NCBI GenBank assembly: GCA_902776645.1
Contig: CACYQT010000022.1
Coordinates: 1-43,625, forward strand
Reading direction: 5' to 3'
DNA: 43,625 bases
From: an uncultured bacterium
GTDB lineage: Bacteria; Verrucomicrobiota; Lentisphaeria; Oligosphaerales; Oligosphaeraceae
Shown here: one piece after another, positions 7,817 to 15,241 of the stretch
How the letters are laid out: each line of letters begins with the position of its first letter
How positions within the stretch are numbered: position 1 is the stretch's first letter
The notes under the pieces: generated by a model
The model's input: the letters and a program-made list of their open reading frames with translations, nothing else
Database searches by the model: none
Told to the model about the DNA's origin: nothing
Position numbers and translations under genes: made by a program

Positions 7817-8723
7817 AATAGCCTCGCTTGTACCGCCATTTGGTGAAATCGCAGAAATCCTCCATGGAAATGCTTTCATCCCAGAGTTTTCCATTCATGA
7901 TTTCATCTTTCTTGTACGCATAGAACGGGAACGGGAGGCGGCATCCTGTACGGTATTCCACGGCGCGGACGCGGTATTTGCAGTCCGCCAGCAATTCCTT
8001 TACTCCGCCGGCAAAATCCGCAACCGTCTCGAAATCATCATGGATGATCACAAGGTGGTTCTTCGACGATATGTAGTAATTGCATCGCCTGCCGTTTTTC
8101 AGCTGCTTGAACGTCGTATAATAGGCGGACGGCGTGTAGTAGCCAACGGGCTTGAACAGCTCGTAGCCGCTGTAAAGTTTCCGTTTGCGCAACGTGTTGA
8201 TTGACAAGAGGATTTTCACACATGTCCGCCACACAGGATTGACGACAAGCCCCAGAACTCCATGGAAATAGGACACGGGCAGCACCCAGTTGGTCGGCAT
8301 GCCGATCACCTTCACGCCGAGAAAATGCGTCAGATATTTCACAAAAGCCTTGTACGTCGAGCCGAACGTGCCGCTGACGCCGTGCGCTTTCATGTATTCA
8401 TAGGACGGCTTGCGCGCTTTCATCATCGCCATTGGATCGTCGCGGTAATCCTTCAACGTGAAGGAATCGCAACCGTTCGCCAGCAAAATCTCCCGCCCCT
8501 TGTAGTCCACTTTCTGCGGCATGAACGTCTGGCCGCCGACCAGCAGGTCTTCGACATACAGGAGGCCATGCATGGAATACCCCCAGCAAGTGCCTGTGTA
8601 TTTGGACTTTAGCTGTTCGACGGTATAATCCTTGTTGAACACGTCGTTGAACGCCTTGACGTAGGCGTCCCAATCCTCCGGTGTCAGGTCAGAAGTCAGT
8701 TTGAATCGGACAGTGTATTCCAT
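7809..8723 (-). CDS. GNAT-like acyltransferase, 304 aa (putative)
   Basis: A soluble protein with no signal peptide. Its central part (about 60-150) has short GNAT-like elements: LLVGGQTFMP, a strand-turn-helix around GVSGTFGSTYKAFVKYL, and VIGMPTNWVLPVSYF. That arrangement resembles the GNAT/FemAB-like acyltransferases found in polysaccharide loci, but the pantetheine-binding loop is not a clean R/Q-x-x-G-x-G/A match, so the family call is tentative. The C-terminal third has YRTGCRLPFPFYAYKKDEIMNG and no motif known to me. It lies between a KASIII gene and a carbohydrate deacetylase and overlaps the latter, so a role as the enzyme that moves the ACP- or CoA-bound acyl chain to an amino sugar fits the context. 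That role is inferred. Confidence 0.6.
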   Translation of the reverse strand: MEYTVRFKLTSDLTPEDWDAYVKAFNDVFNKDYTVEQLKSKYTGTCWGYSMHGLLYVEDLLVGGQTFMPQKVDYKGREILLANGCDSFTLKDYRDDPMAMMKARKPSYEYMKAHGVSGTFGSTYKAFVKYLTHFLGVKVIGMPTNWVLPVSYFHGVLGLVVNPVWRTCVKILLSINTLRKRKLYSGYELFKPVGYYTPSAYYTTFKQLKNGRRCNYYISSKNHLVIIHDDFETVADFAGGVKELLADCKYRVRAVEYRTGCRLPFPFYAYKKDEIMNGKLWDESISMEDFCDFTKWRYKRGYFD

Positions 8724-8767
8724 GGACAGCTAAAATGGTTCAAGAAAAAAAGGTCGTTACCTTGCTT

Positions 8768-8796
8768 AATATACCATTTCCGCTTCGTCTTTTCAA
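8768..8796 (-). promoter_or_regulatory. Sigma-70-type promoter for the acyltransferase/deacetylase pair
   Basis: On the minus strand TTGAAA (8796-8791), a 17-base spacer and TATATT (8773-8768) form a good -35/-10 pair. The start would lie near 8761 and leave a leader of about 38 bases. A small AAGGT-AACG-ACCTT hairpin followed by T7 lies inside that leader and could be an attenuator or a terminator for the upstream genes. This implies that the last two genes can be expressed apart from the rest of the cluster. Confidence 0.5.
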
Positions 8797-8809
8797 TTCT
8801 ATCCGGCAG

Positions 8810-8833
8810 GGGACGGCGGCACGCCGCCTCTAC
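8810..8833 (-). repeat. Stop-anchored GC-rich repeat, family 2 (variant)
   Basis: Read on the minus strand the element begins GTAGAGGCGGCGTGCCGCCG two bases after the KASIII stop codon (8838-8836). It is a diverged copy of the repeats at 19101-19188 and 41031-41054, which share the frame GTA-GNCGGCGT-CGCCGTTGG. Confidence 0.6.
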
Positions 8834-8835
8834 CT

Positions 8836-9906
8836 TCAGCTTTCGTAATCGACGACGCCGGAGGAATGAATCCTGTCCAGATGGAACTCCATGCTCGCCC
8901 ACGCCAGCCCGACTCCGAACCCGCAGGCGACGCAATGGTTCAGACGGCCCGACAACGCCGCCTTGTCCTGCGTGGCCATGGTCAGCGGAATGGACGCGCA
9001 TGTCACGTTGCCGTAGTCGCGGATGCAGTAAGGAACTTTCTCCGGCGGTATCTTGAACGCCTTCCGGATCTTTTCGTCAATGAAGAAATTGGCCTGGTGG
9101 AGATACAGGAAGTCGATGGAATCCATGTCGATCTTGAAGGTCGCCGCCAGCTCCTTCAGCGACTGCGGCGGCCGTTTGATGGCGAAGCCGAACACATCCA
9201 TCCCGTGCACGGCCATGTCCGTCCCCTTGCGCACGACGCCGGGCTCGACCTCGCGTTCCTGCAGGGCGTCGACGGTCGTCGGATGCCGCATCCCGCCGAA
9301 TTTCGCCATGATCGCCTCCGCTCCGGATCCGTCCACGCCGAAGACAAAATTGTTCGGATGGTTCCATGACGGATCGAACTTCAAGGCGGTGACCGTCCCC
9401 GCGTCGCCGAACAGCGGCCGCACCGTGCGGTCCTTCATGCTTCTGTTCAAGGTGTTTGTCTCGGCGGCGACAAGAAGCCCGCGCTTCAGGAAGCCTGTCT
9501 GCATCATGGACGTGACGACGCTCATGCCATACACCCATCCAGAGCAGCCGAGCGGCAGATCCATCACGAAGCTGTCGTTCCGCATCCCCAGGCGGTCCTG
9601 CAGGATGCATGACGTCTGCGGGGCGATGTAGTCGCGCGACGTGCAGACGTAGAACAGGCAGTCCACCGTCCGGATGTCCCACGACAGATCCTCCAGCAGC
9701 CGTCCGATGGCCTTCACGGACAAATCGGAGGCCGTCGTCCCCGGCGACACCATGTGGCGGCGCTCGATTCCCGTCGACTGGACGACTTTCTCCGCTTCCG
9801 ACGGATCCGCGAAAATGGGCAGCCGCATGTTCTCCTCCGCGAAACGCGGGGCGCATGCGCCGACGCCGACGACTTTGACATGGTTTGTGGTTAATTGGCA
9901 GGTCAT
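8836..9906 (-). CDS. 3-oxoacyl-ACP synthase III (KASIII/FabH-like)
   Basis: A 356-residue thiolase-fold condensing enzyme. The Cys-His-Asn triad is intact: C121 in PLGCSGWVYG, H270 in YLHQANFF and N300 in DYGNVTCASIP, and the GFGVGLAWAS glycine loop is near the C-terminus. FabH-type enzymes condense an acyl-CoA or acyl-ACP starter with malonyl-ACP; relatives in secondary pathways perform other acyl transfers. It starts one base after the stop of the ligase gene, so the two are probably translationally coupled. It is one of two KASIII copies in this cluster, clearly homologous but well diverged from that at 12385-13434. A second condensing enzyme next to a dedicated ACP and reductase points to a specialised acyl chain and not to housekeeping FabH. 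Confidence 0.88.
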   Translation of the reverse strand: MTCQLTTNHVKVVGVGACAPRFAEENMRLPIFADPSEAEKVVQSTGIERRHMVSPGTTASDLSVKAIGRLLEDLSWDIRTVDCLFYVCTSRDYIAPQTSCILQDRLGMRNDSFVMDLPLGCSGWVYGMSVVTSMMQTGFLKRGLLVAAETNTLNRSMKDRTVRPLFGDAGTVTALKFDPSWNHPNNFVFGVDGSGAEAIMAKFGGMRHPTTVDALQEREVEPGVVRKGTDMAVHGMDVFGFAIKRPPQSLKELAATFKIDMDSIDFLYLHQANFFIDEKIRKAFKIPPEKVPYCIRDYGNVTCASIPLTMATQDKAALSGRLNHCVACGFGVGLAWASMEFHLDRIHSSGVVDYES

Positions 9907-9907
9907 A

Positions 9908-11365
9908 TTACGGATTTCTCAATGACAGACGCTGTTTCTTGCCGGAGGATGTCTTCGGTATCTCGTCGATCCAGTCGAACGCCGCCGGAATCTTGTAGTC
10001 CTCCAGCAACGGCGCCAGCTTCCGGCGGATTTCATCAAACGGCATGTCCGTGCCGTTCTTCACGATATAGACCTTCGGCACCTCGCCGAGAATGCCGTTC
10101 GGATCCTCCATGCCGACGCAGATGCAGTCCTCGACGCCGAGCGAGCAGACGGCGTCCTCCACTTCCTGCGGGCTGACTTTCTTCCCCCCGACGTTGATCA
10201 GCTCCTTCCGGCGGCCGGCCAGATAGAAATTGCCGTCCGTGTCGCGGTAACCGACATCCCCCGTGCGGAAATAGTCGCCGAAGAACGCGTTCGCGTTCTC
10301 CTCCGGCCGGTAGTAGGATTTCGTCACCATGTTGCCCTTCACGCAGATCTCGCCCTGCTCGCCGTCCGGCAGGATCCTCCCGTTCTCGTCGAAGATCCGG
10401 ATGTCCACCTTGGCCGACACGGGCTTGCCGATGGTGTTCAGCCGGTCCATGTTCTCATGGAACTCCATGAACGCCGAACGGGAGGCCTCCGTCAGGCCGT
10501 AGTGCATGCAGATGCGCGTATTCGGAAACAGTTCGCACAGCTCCTTCTTCGAGTCGATCGGCATGGCCGCGCTGCCGATTTCAATGTACTTCAGCTGGCC
10601 GGCGAATTTCGATATCCGCGTCCCGCTGAATTTCCGGATGTACGCCCAGACGGCGGGAACCATGCCGAAGCCCGTGGCGTGGAACTCGTCCATCGCGTTG
10701 AAAAACAGCTTGAGATTGGCGAAGCTGCCGACCAGCACCATCGTCGCGCCTTTTATCAATGTGCAGCGAAGACGCCCAAGCCCGAAGGAATGGCACAACG
10801 GCAATCCCAATACTTCCACTTCATGCTCCGTGTTGCCGATGAATCCGTTGATGTTGTCCGCGGACGAGAAGATGTTGAAATGCGACAGCATGACGCCTTT
10901 CGGAAGGCCCGTCGTCCCCGTCGTGAAGACGATGTCCGCCGTGTCGTCGGCGGCCATGGACTGCCCGTCGGCGGATTCAAGCCGTTTCCCGTAGTCGATC
11001 TGGTCGTATTTAAGCGAAACGCACACCTCCGTCTCGAAGCCGAACGCGAGCCTCGGCTTCGTGAGATCCAGAATGTACGCCAGTTTCTTCGGATTGGCGT
11101 TCGCGTCGACGACGACATCGACGACGTCCAGCAGATGGGCGGCGAAATAGACGTAGATGAAATCCAGCTCCGTCCGCGCGGACAACGCGATGCGGTCGCC
11201 TTTGCGCAGGCCGTGGGATTGCAGGAAGGCCGCGGCCTGCACGATCTTTTCATACAACGCCGCATACGTCACGCGCTCTTTGACGGCCGAAATCAATGCC
11301 ACGGCATGCGGCGTCTCCGCGGCATGCCGTTGAATGGCGGAAAGGATGGGGCTGTGCTCAGGCAT
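9908..11365 (-). CDS. AMP-dependent acyl-CoA/acyl-ACP ligase (ANL superfamily)
   Basis: A 485-residue adenylate-forming enzyme. Motifs in order: VFTTGTTGLPKG (146-157, the Thr/Gly-rich ATP loop), MHYGLTEASRS (288-298), YFRTGDVGY (365-373), GRRKELINVGGKKVSPQEVE (384-403, hinge and core A8) and the catalytic lysine K476 in IPKTSSGKK (469-477). The reaction is carboxylate plus ATP to acyl-AMP, then transfer to CoA or an ACP phosphopantetheine. Its start overlaps the end of the ACP gene by eight bases, and it precedes a KASIII by one base, so the ACP is its likely acceptor. The substrate cannot be read from sequence; a fatty or hydroxy acid is the simplest guess. Confidence 0.87.
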   Translation of the reverse strand: MPEHSPILSAIQRHAAETPHAVALISAVKERVTYAALYEKIVQAAAFLQSHGLRKGDRIALSARTELDFIYVYFAAHLLDVVDVVVDANANPKKLAYILDLTKPRLAFGFETEVCVSLKYDQIDYGKRLESADGQSMAADDTADIVFTTGTTGLPKGVMLSHFNIFSSADNINGFIGNTEHEVEVLGLPLCHSFGLGRLRCTLIKGATMVLVGSFANLKLFFNAMDEFHATGFGMVPAVWAYIRKFSGTRISKFAGQLKYIEIGSAAMPIDSKKELCELFPNTRICMHYGLTEASRSAFMEFHENMDRLNTIGKPVSAKVDIRIFDENGRILPDGEQGEICVKGNMVTKSYYRPEENANAFFGDYFRTGDVGYRDTDGNFYLAGRRKELINVGGKKVSPQEVEDAVCSLGVEDCICVGMEDPNGILGEVPKVYIVKNGTDMPFDEIRRKLAPLLEDYKIPAAFDWIDEIPKTSSGKKQRLSLRNP

Positions 11366-11600
11366 TTTCCTTCTCCAGTTTGGCGATCTCCTCGACGATG
11401 CCCTCCACGCTCGTCAGTTCAAACAAATCGTCTATCGGGAAGCTGATGTCCAGCTTGTCCTCCAGCGCATTGATGATGGCGAGGTTGCCGATGGAATTCC
11501 ATTCCGGAATGCCATTGATGGCCAGATCGTCCGTTATCTTCTCCACATCCACTTCAAGGGCTTCGGCAATGATTTTCTTGATTGTATCTTCAGTAGTCAT
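11358..11600 (-). CDS. Acyl carrier protein (cluster copy 1)
   Basis: An 80-residue ACP from the ATG at 11600; a TTG four codons upstream is possible but less likely. The protein is acidic and four-helical. The phosphopantetheine serine is S36 in EWNSIGNLAII, a variant of the DSL motif with Asn-Ser-Ile. The remaining pattern (DLAINGIPEW, DISFPIDDLFELTSVEGIVEEI) is typical of stand-alone ACPs in polysaccharide and polyketide-like clusters and unlike housekeeping AcpP. It is 19 bases downstream of the reductase gene and overlaps the ligase by eight bases. It should carry the intermediate shared by the KASIII, SDR and ligase enzymes. Confidence 0.88.
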   Translation of the reverse strand: MTTEDTIKKIIAEALEVDVEKITDDLAINGIPEWNSIGNLAIINALEDKLDISFPIDDLFELTSVEGIVEEIAKLEKENA

Positions 11601-11619
11601 AATCGTCCGCAAATCGCAC

Positions 11620-12372
11620 TCAAATTGAAACGCCCCCGTCGATCACCAACGCCTGTCCGGTCACCCATGAAGAGGCGTCTGACAGGAGATAGACAATGCC
11701 ATGCGCGATGTCCTCCGGCTCGCCGTAGCGTTTCAGCGGATATCTCTCCATGTCCGCGTTGAACTGCTCTTCGGTCAGCGTGCCGCGGTTGATGAGCTTG
11801 GTGTTCGTCATGCCAGGATTGACGCTGTTGACACGGATCTTCTTCGGCGCCAGTTCCTTGGCGCAGAATTTCATCGTGGATGTCAACGCCGCCTTGGAGG
11901 CGCCGTAGATGGCGTTGCCGACGCTGAACACGCCGACGCCGCCGATGGACGCCACGATCACGACCGACGCCCCCTTCGCCAGTTTCTTCTTTTTCACCAG
12001 CAGCCGCAATGTCTCGACGGTCGAAAAGAAATTGATGTTGAAAATGTCATCGTACTTTTCACGCGAACAGAATGCGAACGGCAGCGTCAGCCCTTTGCCC
12101 GCGCACAAGACAAGACCGTCCAGTTCGGGCGACTGGTCCACCAGATTCGCGACATCCTCCTGCGACGTCAGCTCCGCGATGATCTGGCTGTGCCCCTCCC
12201 CTTCCAGCTGCGTGAACGTCTCCTGAAGCCGTTCCGGATTCCTCGCGCAGACGGCCAGCCGCGCGCCAAGCTTCGAGCATTCGACCGCCGTGGCCTGCCC
12301 GATGCCCGACGAGGCGCCCGTGACCAATATCGTCTTCCCACGAAGGGAGAATGGATTGTATGCTTCCGACAT
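11620..12372 (-). CDS. SDR-family 3-oxoacyl-ACP reductase (FabG-like)
   Basis: A 250-residue classical short-chain dehydrogenase. TGASSGIG (18-25) binds NAD(P)H; the catalytic set is N114, S142 in IVASIGG, Y156 and K160 in YGASK; the C-terminal GQALVIDGGVSI is typical of FabG-like members. The probable reaction is reduction of a 3-ketoacyl-ACP made by one of the neighbouring KASIII enzymes to the 3-hydroxyacyl form. No dehydratase or enoyl reductase gene is present, so the product may remain 3-hydroxylated, for example 3-hydroxybutyryl; this is inference. It lies 12 bases after the upstream KASIII gene. Confidence 0.87.
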   Translation of the reverse strand: MSEAYNPFSLRGKTILVTGASSGIGQATAVECSKLGARLAVCARNPERLQETFTQLEGEGHSQIIAELTSQEDVANLVDQSPELDGLVLCAGKGLTLPFAFCSREKYDDIFNINFFSTVETLRLLVKKKKLAKGASVVIVASIGGVGVFSVGNAIYGASKAALTSTMKFCAKELAPKKIRVNSVNPGMTNTKLINRGTLTEEQFNADMERYPLKRYGEPEDIAHGIVYLLSDASSWVTGQALVIDGGVSI

Positions 12373-12384
12373 ATTTCCAAATCC

Positions 12385-13434
12385 TTACGCTTCTTCCTTG
12401 ACTTCAACCAGATCCGATATGACGACTGAATCCGTCTCGAACGCGACGGTCCCCCAGGAGAGGCCGACGCCGAAACCGCAGCAGATGAACTTCGTCTTCT
12501 TGTTTTCGATTTTGTTCTTCAGCTGCGTCACGATGGTCAGCGGAATGGACGCGGACGACGTGTTCCCGAAATGCGACATGCTGCTGGGCGCCTTTTCCTC
12601 CCCTATCTTCAGCTTCTTGACGATCGCCTCGTTCATCTTCATGTTGGCCTGGTGGAGGACGCAATAGTCGGCGGCCATGTAGTCGAAGCCGAAATGCTCG
12701 CCCAGCTTCTTGATCGATTTCGGGGCGGTGGAGATGCCGAAGCCAAAGACATCCATCCCCTTCATGCGCGTCTGGAAGTTGTGGCGTTTGCGGCCGTCTT
12801 CACATTCGACTAGTTCGAAGTCCTTGGGCGTCGCCTGGTTGCGGCATCCGCCGGCAGGCCGGATGATGGCGTCGTATCCGCTTCCGTCCGTTCCGAAATG
12901 GAACATGAACCGGTCGGCGTCGTTGCCCGTGAACTCCAAGGCGGTCGCCGTTCCGGCGTATCCGAACAATTGGTCAGGCTCCTCATAGACCTGCTTCCGC
13001 GCGTCGCCCGCCAGAAGCAACGCTTTTCTGATGGCCCCGCCGCGCATGAGGCCGCTCAGGACGGCCAGCCCGTGGACCCAGCCTGAGCATCCAAGCGATA
13101 TGTCCAACGCCATGCACTCCCTGTTGAGCTTCAGCTTGTCCTGCAGGATGCAGGAGGTCGCGGGCAACACATAGTCGGGCGTCTGGGTGACGAACACCAA
13201 CGCGCCGATCTCGCTTTTGTCCCATTGCAAATCCTGTATCAGTTTTTCCGCGGCCGGCAGGCAGAGATCCGACGTGGTGAAACTGTTGGAGTACCGTTTC
13301 TCCTTGATGCCCGTCATGGCGATGAAGTCGTCCGCACCGTACTGATCCGTCGTGGATACAGTCTGCACGACATTCGCGGGCACGCCGGCGGACATTCCGG
13401 CGATTCTGATTGCGTTAAACTCCAGAAATGACAT
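12385..13434 (-). CDS. 3-oxoacyl-ACP synthase III (KASIII/FabH-like), first gene of the operon
   Basis: A 349-residue KASIII with an intact triad: C116 in SLGCSGWVHG, H261 in LHQANMKMN and N291 in HFGNTSSASIP. It shares its architecture and the CILQDKL and GMDVFGF segments with the second copy at 8836-9906. The ATG at 13434 follows AGAGG and is the first gene of a minus-strand run of five tightly packed genes. Two KASIII proteins may act in sequence, or one may be a starter-selective transferase. Both keep all catalytic residues, so neither is an obvious inactive chain-length factor. Confidence 0.88.
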   Translation of the reverse strand: MSFLEFNAIRIAGMSAGVPANVVQTVSTTDQYGADDFIAMTGIKEKRYSNSFTTSDLCLPAAEKLIQDLQWDKSEIGALVFVTQTPDYVLPATSCILQDKLKLNRECMALDISLGCSGWVHGLAVLSGLMRGGAIRKALLLAGDARKQVYEEPDQLFGYAGTATALEFTGNDADRFMFHFGTDGSGYDAIIRPAGGCRNQATPKDFELVECEDGRKRHNFQTRMKGMDVFGFGISTAPKSIKKLGEHFGFDYMAADYCVLHQANMKMNEAIVKKLKIGEEKAPSSMSHFGNTSSASIPLTIVTQLKNKIENKKTKFICCGFGVGLSWGTVAFETDSVVISDLVEVKEEA

Positions 13435-13795
13435 TTGCCTCTATTCCATATTTCCATATATCCAAATCGCAAGTTTTTTCGCCTCCTCGCGAAATGGATA
13501 TCACCCATGTTCTCTTCGCAAAACAAGATGTGAATACAGTTGAAAAACCAATATACCCGTCATCCGTTGAAATACAAATTAGGGGCATCGTCGTTTTTCC
13601 CTGCGGCAGGCGATGACGATGGCCTTACAATGGTCCGTTTGGGTTGCTTTCGCTTGCAATTCGTTCATAATCAGTTATATTGTATAAGGACAATAGTTCC
13701 TTCATATGATTCCACTACAGAATCAATAGAAGATCTTGTTTATAATTAATCGAGAGTTTACAAATATAACCTTTTTATCAGATTCAAGGCCGATT
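13435..13795. other. Divergent control region between the two acyl-carrier transcription units
   Basis: About 360 AT-rich bases with no convincing gene. Minus-strand promoter candidate: TTGTAT (13577-13572), 16-base spacer, TATATT (13555-13550), giving a leader of roughly 109 bases that contains a small TTTCGC/GCGAAA hairpin at 13477-13494. Plus-strand candidate: TTGCAA at 13654-13659 with TATTGT at 13678-13683 or TATAAG at 13683-13688, upstream of the second ACP. A CATCGTC/GACGATG inverted repeat lies between them near 13585-13621 and could be an operator or a hairpin shared by both directions. All of these are by eye. Confidence 0.4.
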
Positions 13796-14029
13796 ATGAA
13801 ATCATTGCAGGAATTCGTTGGTTTGTTTGCCGAACAGTTCGAAGAGACGGATCCGTCCGAAATCACCGCGGATACGAAATTCCACGATCTGGACGAATAT
13901 TCGTCGCTTCTGGCGCTTTCGATCATCGCAATGGTTGACGAGGAGTTTGATGTCGTGCTGAAAGGCGATGACATGCGCAACGCCGTGACGTTGAAGGACT
14001 TGTACGAGACCATCAAATCGAAGAAATGA
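13796..14029 (+). CDS. Acyl carrier protein (copy 2, divergent)
   Basis: A 77-residue acidic carrier protein from the ATG at 13796, which is preceded by CAAGGC. The carrier serine is S37 in DEYSSLLALSII, where a Ser-Ser-Leu replaces Asp-Ser-Leu. Flanking features, DTKFHDLDEY before and VDEEFDVVLKGDDM after, fit helices II and III of an ACP. It differs strongly from the ACP at 11358-11600 and is divergent from that operon, but it is paired with an ATP-grasp enzyme 52 bases downstream. It may carry a different acyl or aminoacyl unit; the partner and cargo are not shown by the sequence. The frame is open a little further upstream with a TTG at 13736, but that segment is AT-rich and lacks a ribosome binding site. 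Confidence 0.82.
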   Translation: MKSLQEFVGLFAEQFEETDPSEITADTKFHDLDEYSSLLALSIIAMVDEEFDVVLKGDDMRNAVTLKDLYETIKSKK

Positions 14030-14081
14030 AGCGGTGGCCGCGGAGGCGCACGTCGTCCCGTAGCTTTGCTCTGCAAAGACA

Positions 14082-15053
14082 ATGAATTTCTTCTCGAAAC
14101 TCAGGCAAAGATTAGGCCGGTCGACGAACGCGGCGAAGGCGGTCTGCACCATCACGGGGACAAGCCGTCTGCTTGTCCCGTATTTCATCTTCGACCGATG
14201 GCTGTCGATGAAATTGTACGGATCGTCGCCGGACAGCTACATGGGGCTCCAGTTTTATAACAGGAGATGGTGGTCGAAGAACAAATTCCTCACGGACGGA
14301 CGGCATTCGGATCTGGACGCGGCATTCAATTCAGCCGAGGGGATTGAAATCCTGCTGGACAAGCATCGGTTTCTGAAAACATACGCCCCGTTCGTCAGGC
14401 GGGACTGGCTGTTCATCGACAACACCACGCAGGAGGCGGCAGTCCATGAGTTTGCCTCCAAGCATGAAGAATGCATCGTCAAGCCAATCTCGTCGTGCCA
14501 TGGCAATGGCGTGAGAAAGATCAAGACCAGCGACATCATGCAGCTGAAGCAAGGCGGCGAGTCTTTTCTGGCGGAGGAAATCATCGAGAACTGCGACGAG
14601 CTGAAGAGCCTGAATCCGACGTCGCTGAATACCATCCGCGTTGTCACATGCCGCGACCATGGCGGGGAGCTGCACATCATGGCGATCGTGATGCGCATAG
14701 GCGGCCCTGACGCCGTCGTGGACAACTATTTCGGCGGCGGCGTGGCCTACCATGTGGACGCCGACGAAGGAATCGTCGATCGCCCGGGCCGGAATTCACG
14801 GCTAGAGGAATTCGTACGGCATCCAGGAAGCAAGGCGCTGATGGTCGGTTTTCCCGTTCCGCGCTTTCAGGAACTTCTGTCATGGATTCGTGAAGTGGCC
14901 GATTTCCGCAAGGACATACGGTATGCGGGATGGGATGTGGCAATCACGCCGGAGGGCTTTGAACTCGTCGAAGGCAACAACTGCCCGGGGCCGAACATCA
15001 TGCAGATCCATACGCAAAAAGGTCTGTACGACACGCTGCTTTCATATTTATAA
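14082..15053 (+). CDS. Sugar-transfer-associated ATP-grasp protein
   Basis: A 323-residue protein resembling the sugar-transfer-associated ATP-grasp family (ATPgrasp_ST) found in exopolysaccharide and capsule loci. Visible parts are an N-terminal helical region, HEECIVKPISSCHGNGVRKI (the nucleotide-binding lysine and Gly-rich loop, about 127-146), FLAEEIIENCDEL, NTIRVVTCRD, then VDNYFGGGVAYHVD, and the metal-binding end FELVEGNNCPGPNIMQIH. ATP-grasp enzymes activate a carboxylate as acyl phosphate and join it to an amine, thiol or hydroxyl. Downstream of an ACP and opposite a KASIII/SDR cluster, it could load or modify a carrier or join an acid to a sugar. A specific reaction is not established. 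Confidence 0.78.
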   Translation: MNFFSKLRQRLGRSTNAAKAVCTITGTSRLLVPYFIFDRWLSMKLYGSSPDSYMGLQFYNRRWWSKNKFLTDGRHSDLDAAFNSAEGIEILLDKHRFLKTYAPFVRRDWLFIDNTTQEAAVHEFASKHEECIVKPISSCHGNGVRKIKTSDIMQLKQGGESFLAEEIIENCDELKSLNPTSLNTIRVVTCRDHGGELHIMAIVMRIGGPDAVVDNYFGGGVAYHVDADEGIVDRPGRNSRLEEFVRHPGSKALMVGFPVPRFQELLSWIREVADFRKDIRYAGWDVAITPEGFELVEGNNCPGPNIMQIHTQKGLYDTLLSYL

Positions 15054-15056
15054 TAG

Positions 15057-15075
15057 GTATGGCACGCCATACTTT
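15057..15075 (+). terminator. Weak hairpin after the ATP-grasp gene
   Basis: GTATGG-CACG-CCATAC forms a 6-bp stem with a 4-base loop three bases past the stop codon and is followed by TTT only. It is a possible but weak terminator. Confidence 0.35.
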
Positions 15076-15139
15076 GGAAAGACAATCCACAACGTGTCAT
15101 CAAAATACCACCACGAGGGGGAAAAAAACTTTAAAACAC

Positions 15140-15206
15140 TTGACAACTAGGGTTGAGGGATTAACTTACTTGCTTAACGTTAATTTTTGATTAATGATTG
15201 TATAAA
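15140..15206 (+). promoter_or_regulatory. AT-rich promoter region of the prepilin-like gene (tentative)
   Basis: A TTGACA at 15140-15145 and a TATAAA at 15201-15206 are each good single boxes, but neither has a strong partner at 16-18 bases. The stretch 15100-15240 is AT-rich and holds no gene, so the promoter is probably here. Confidence 0.3.
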
Positions 15207-15241
15207 ATCGTGTTAACACAAAACAAAAAGAAGGAATCAAA

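Noticed and set aside
10457..11446. 329-codon frame on the plus strand opposite the AMP-dependent ligase.
   Set aside because: The ligase motifs on the minus strand are complete; the plus frame is a shadow.
15061..15077. TGGCACG near 15060 as a second sigma-54 promoter.
   Set aside because: The sequence at the -12 position is ACTTT, not TTGC, so only the -24 half matches.
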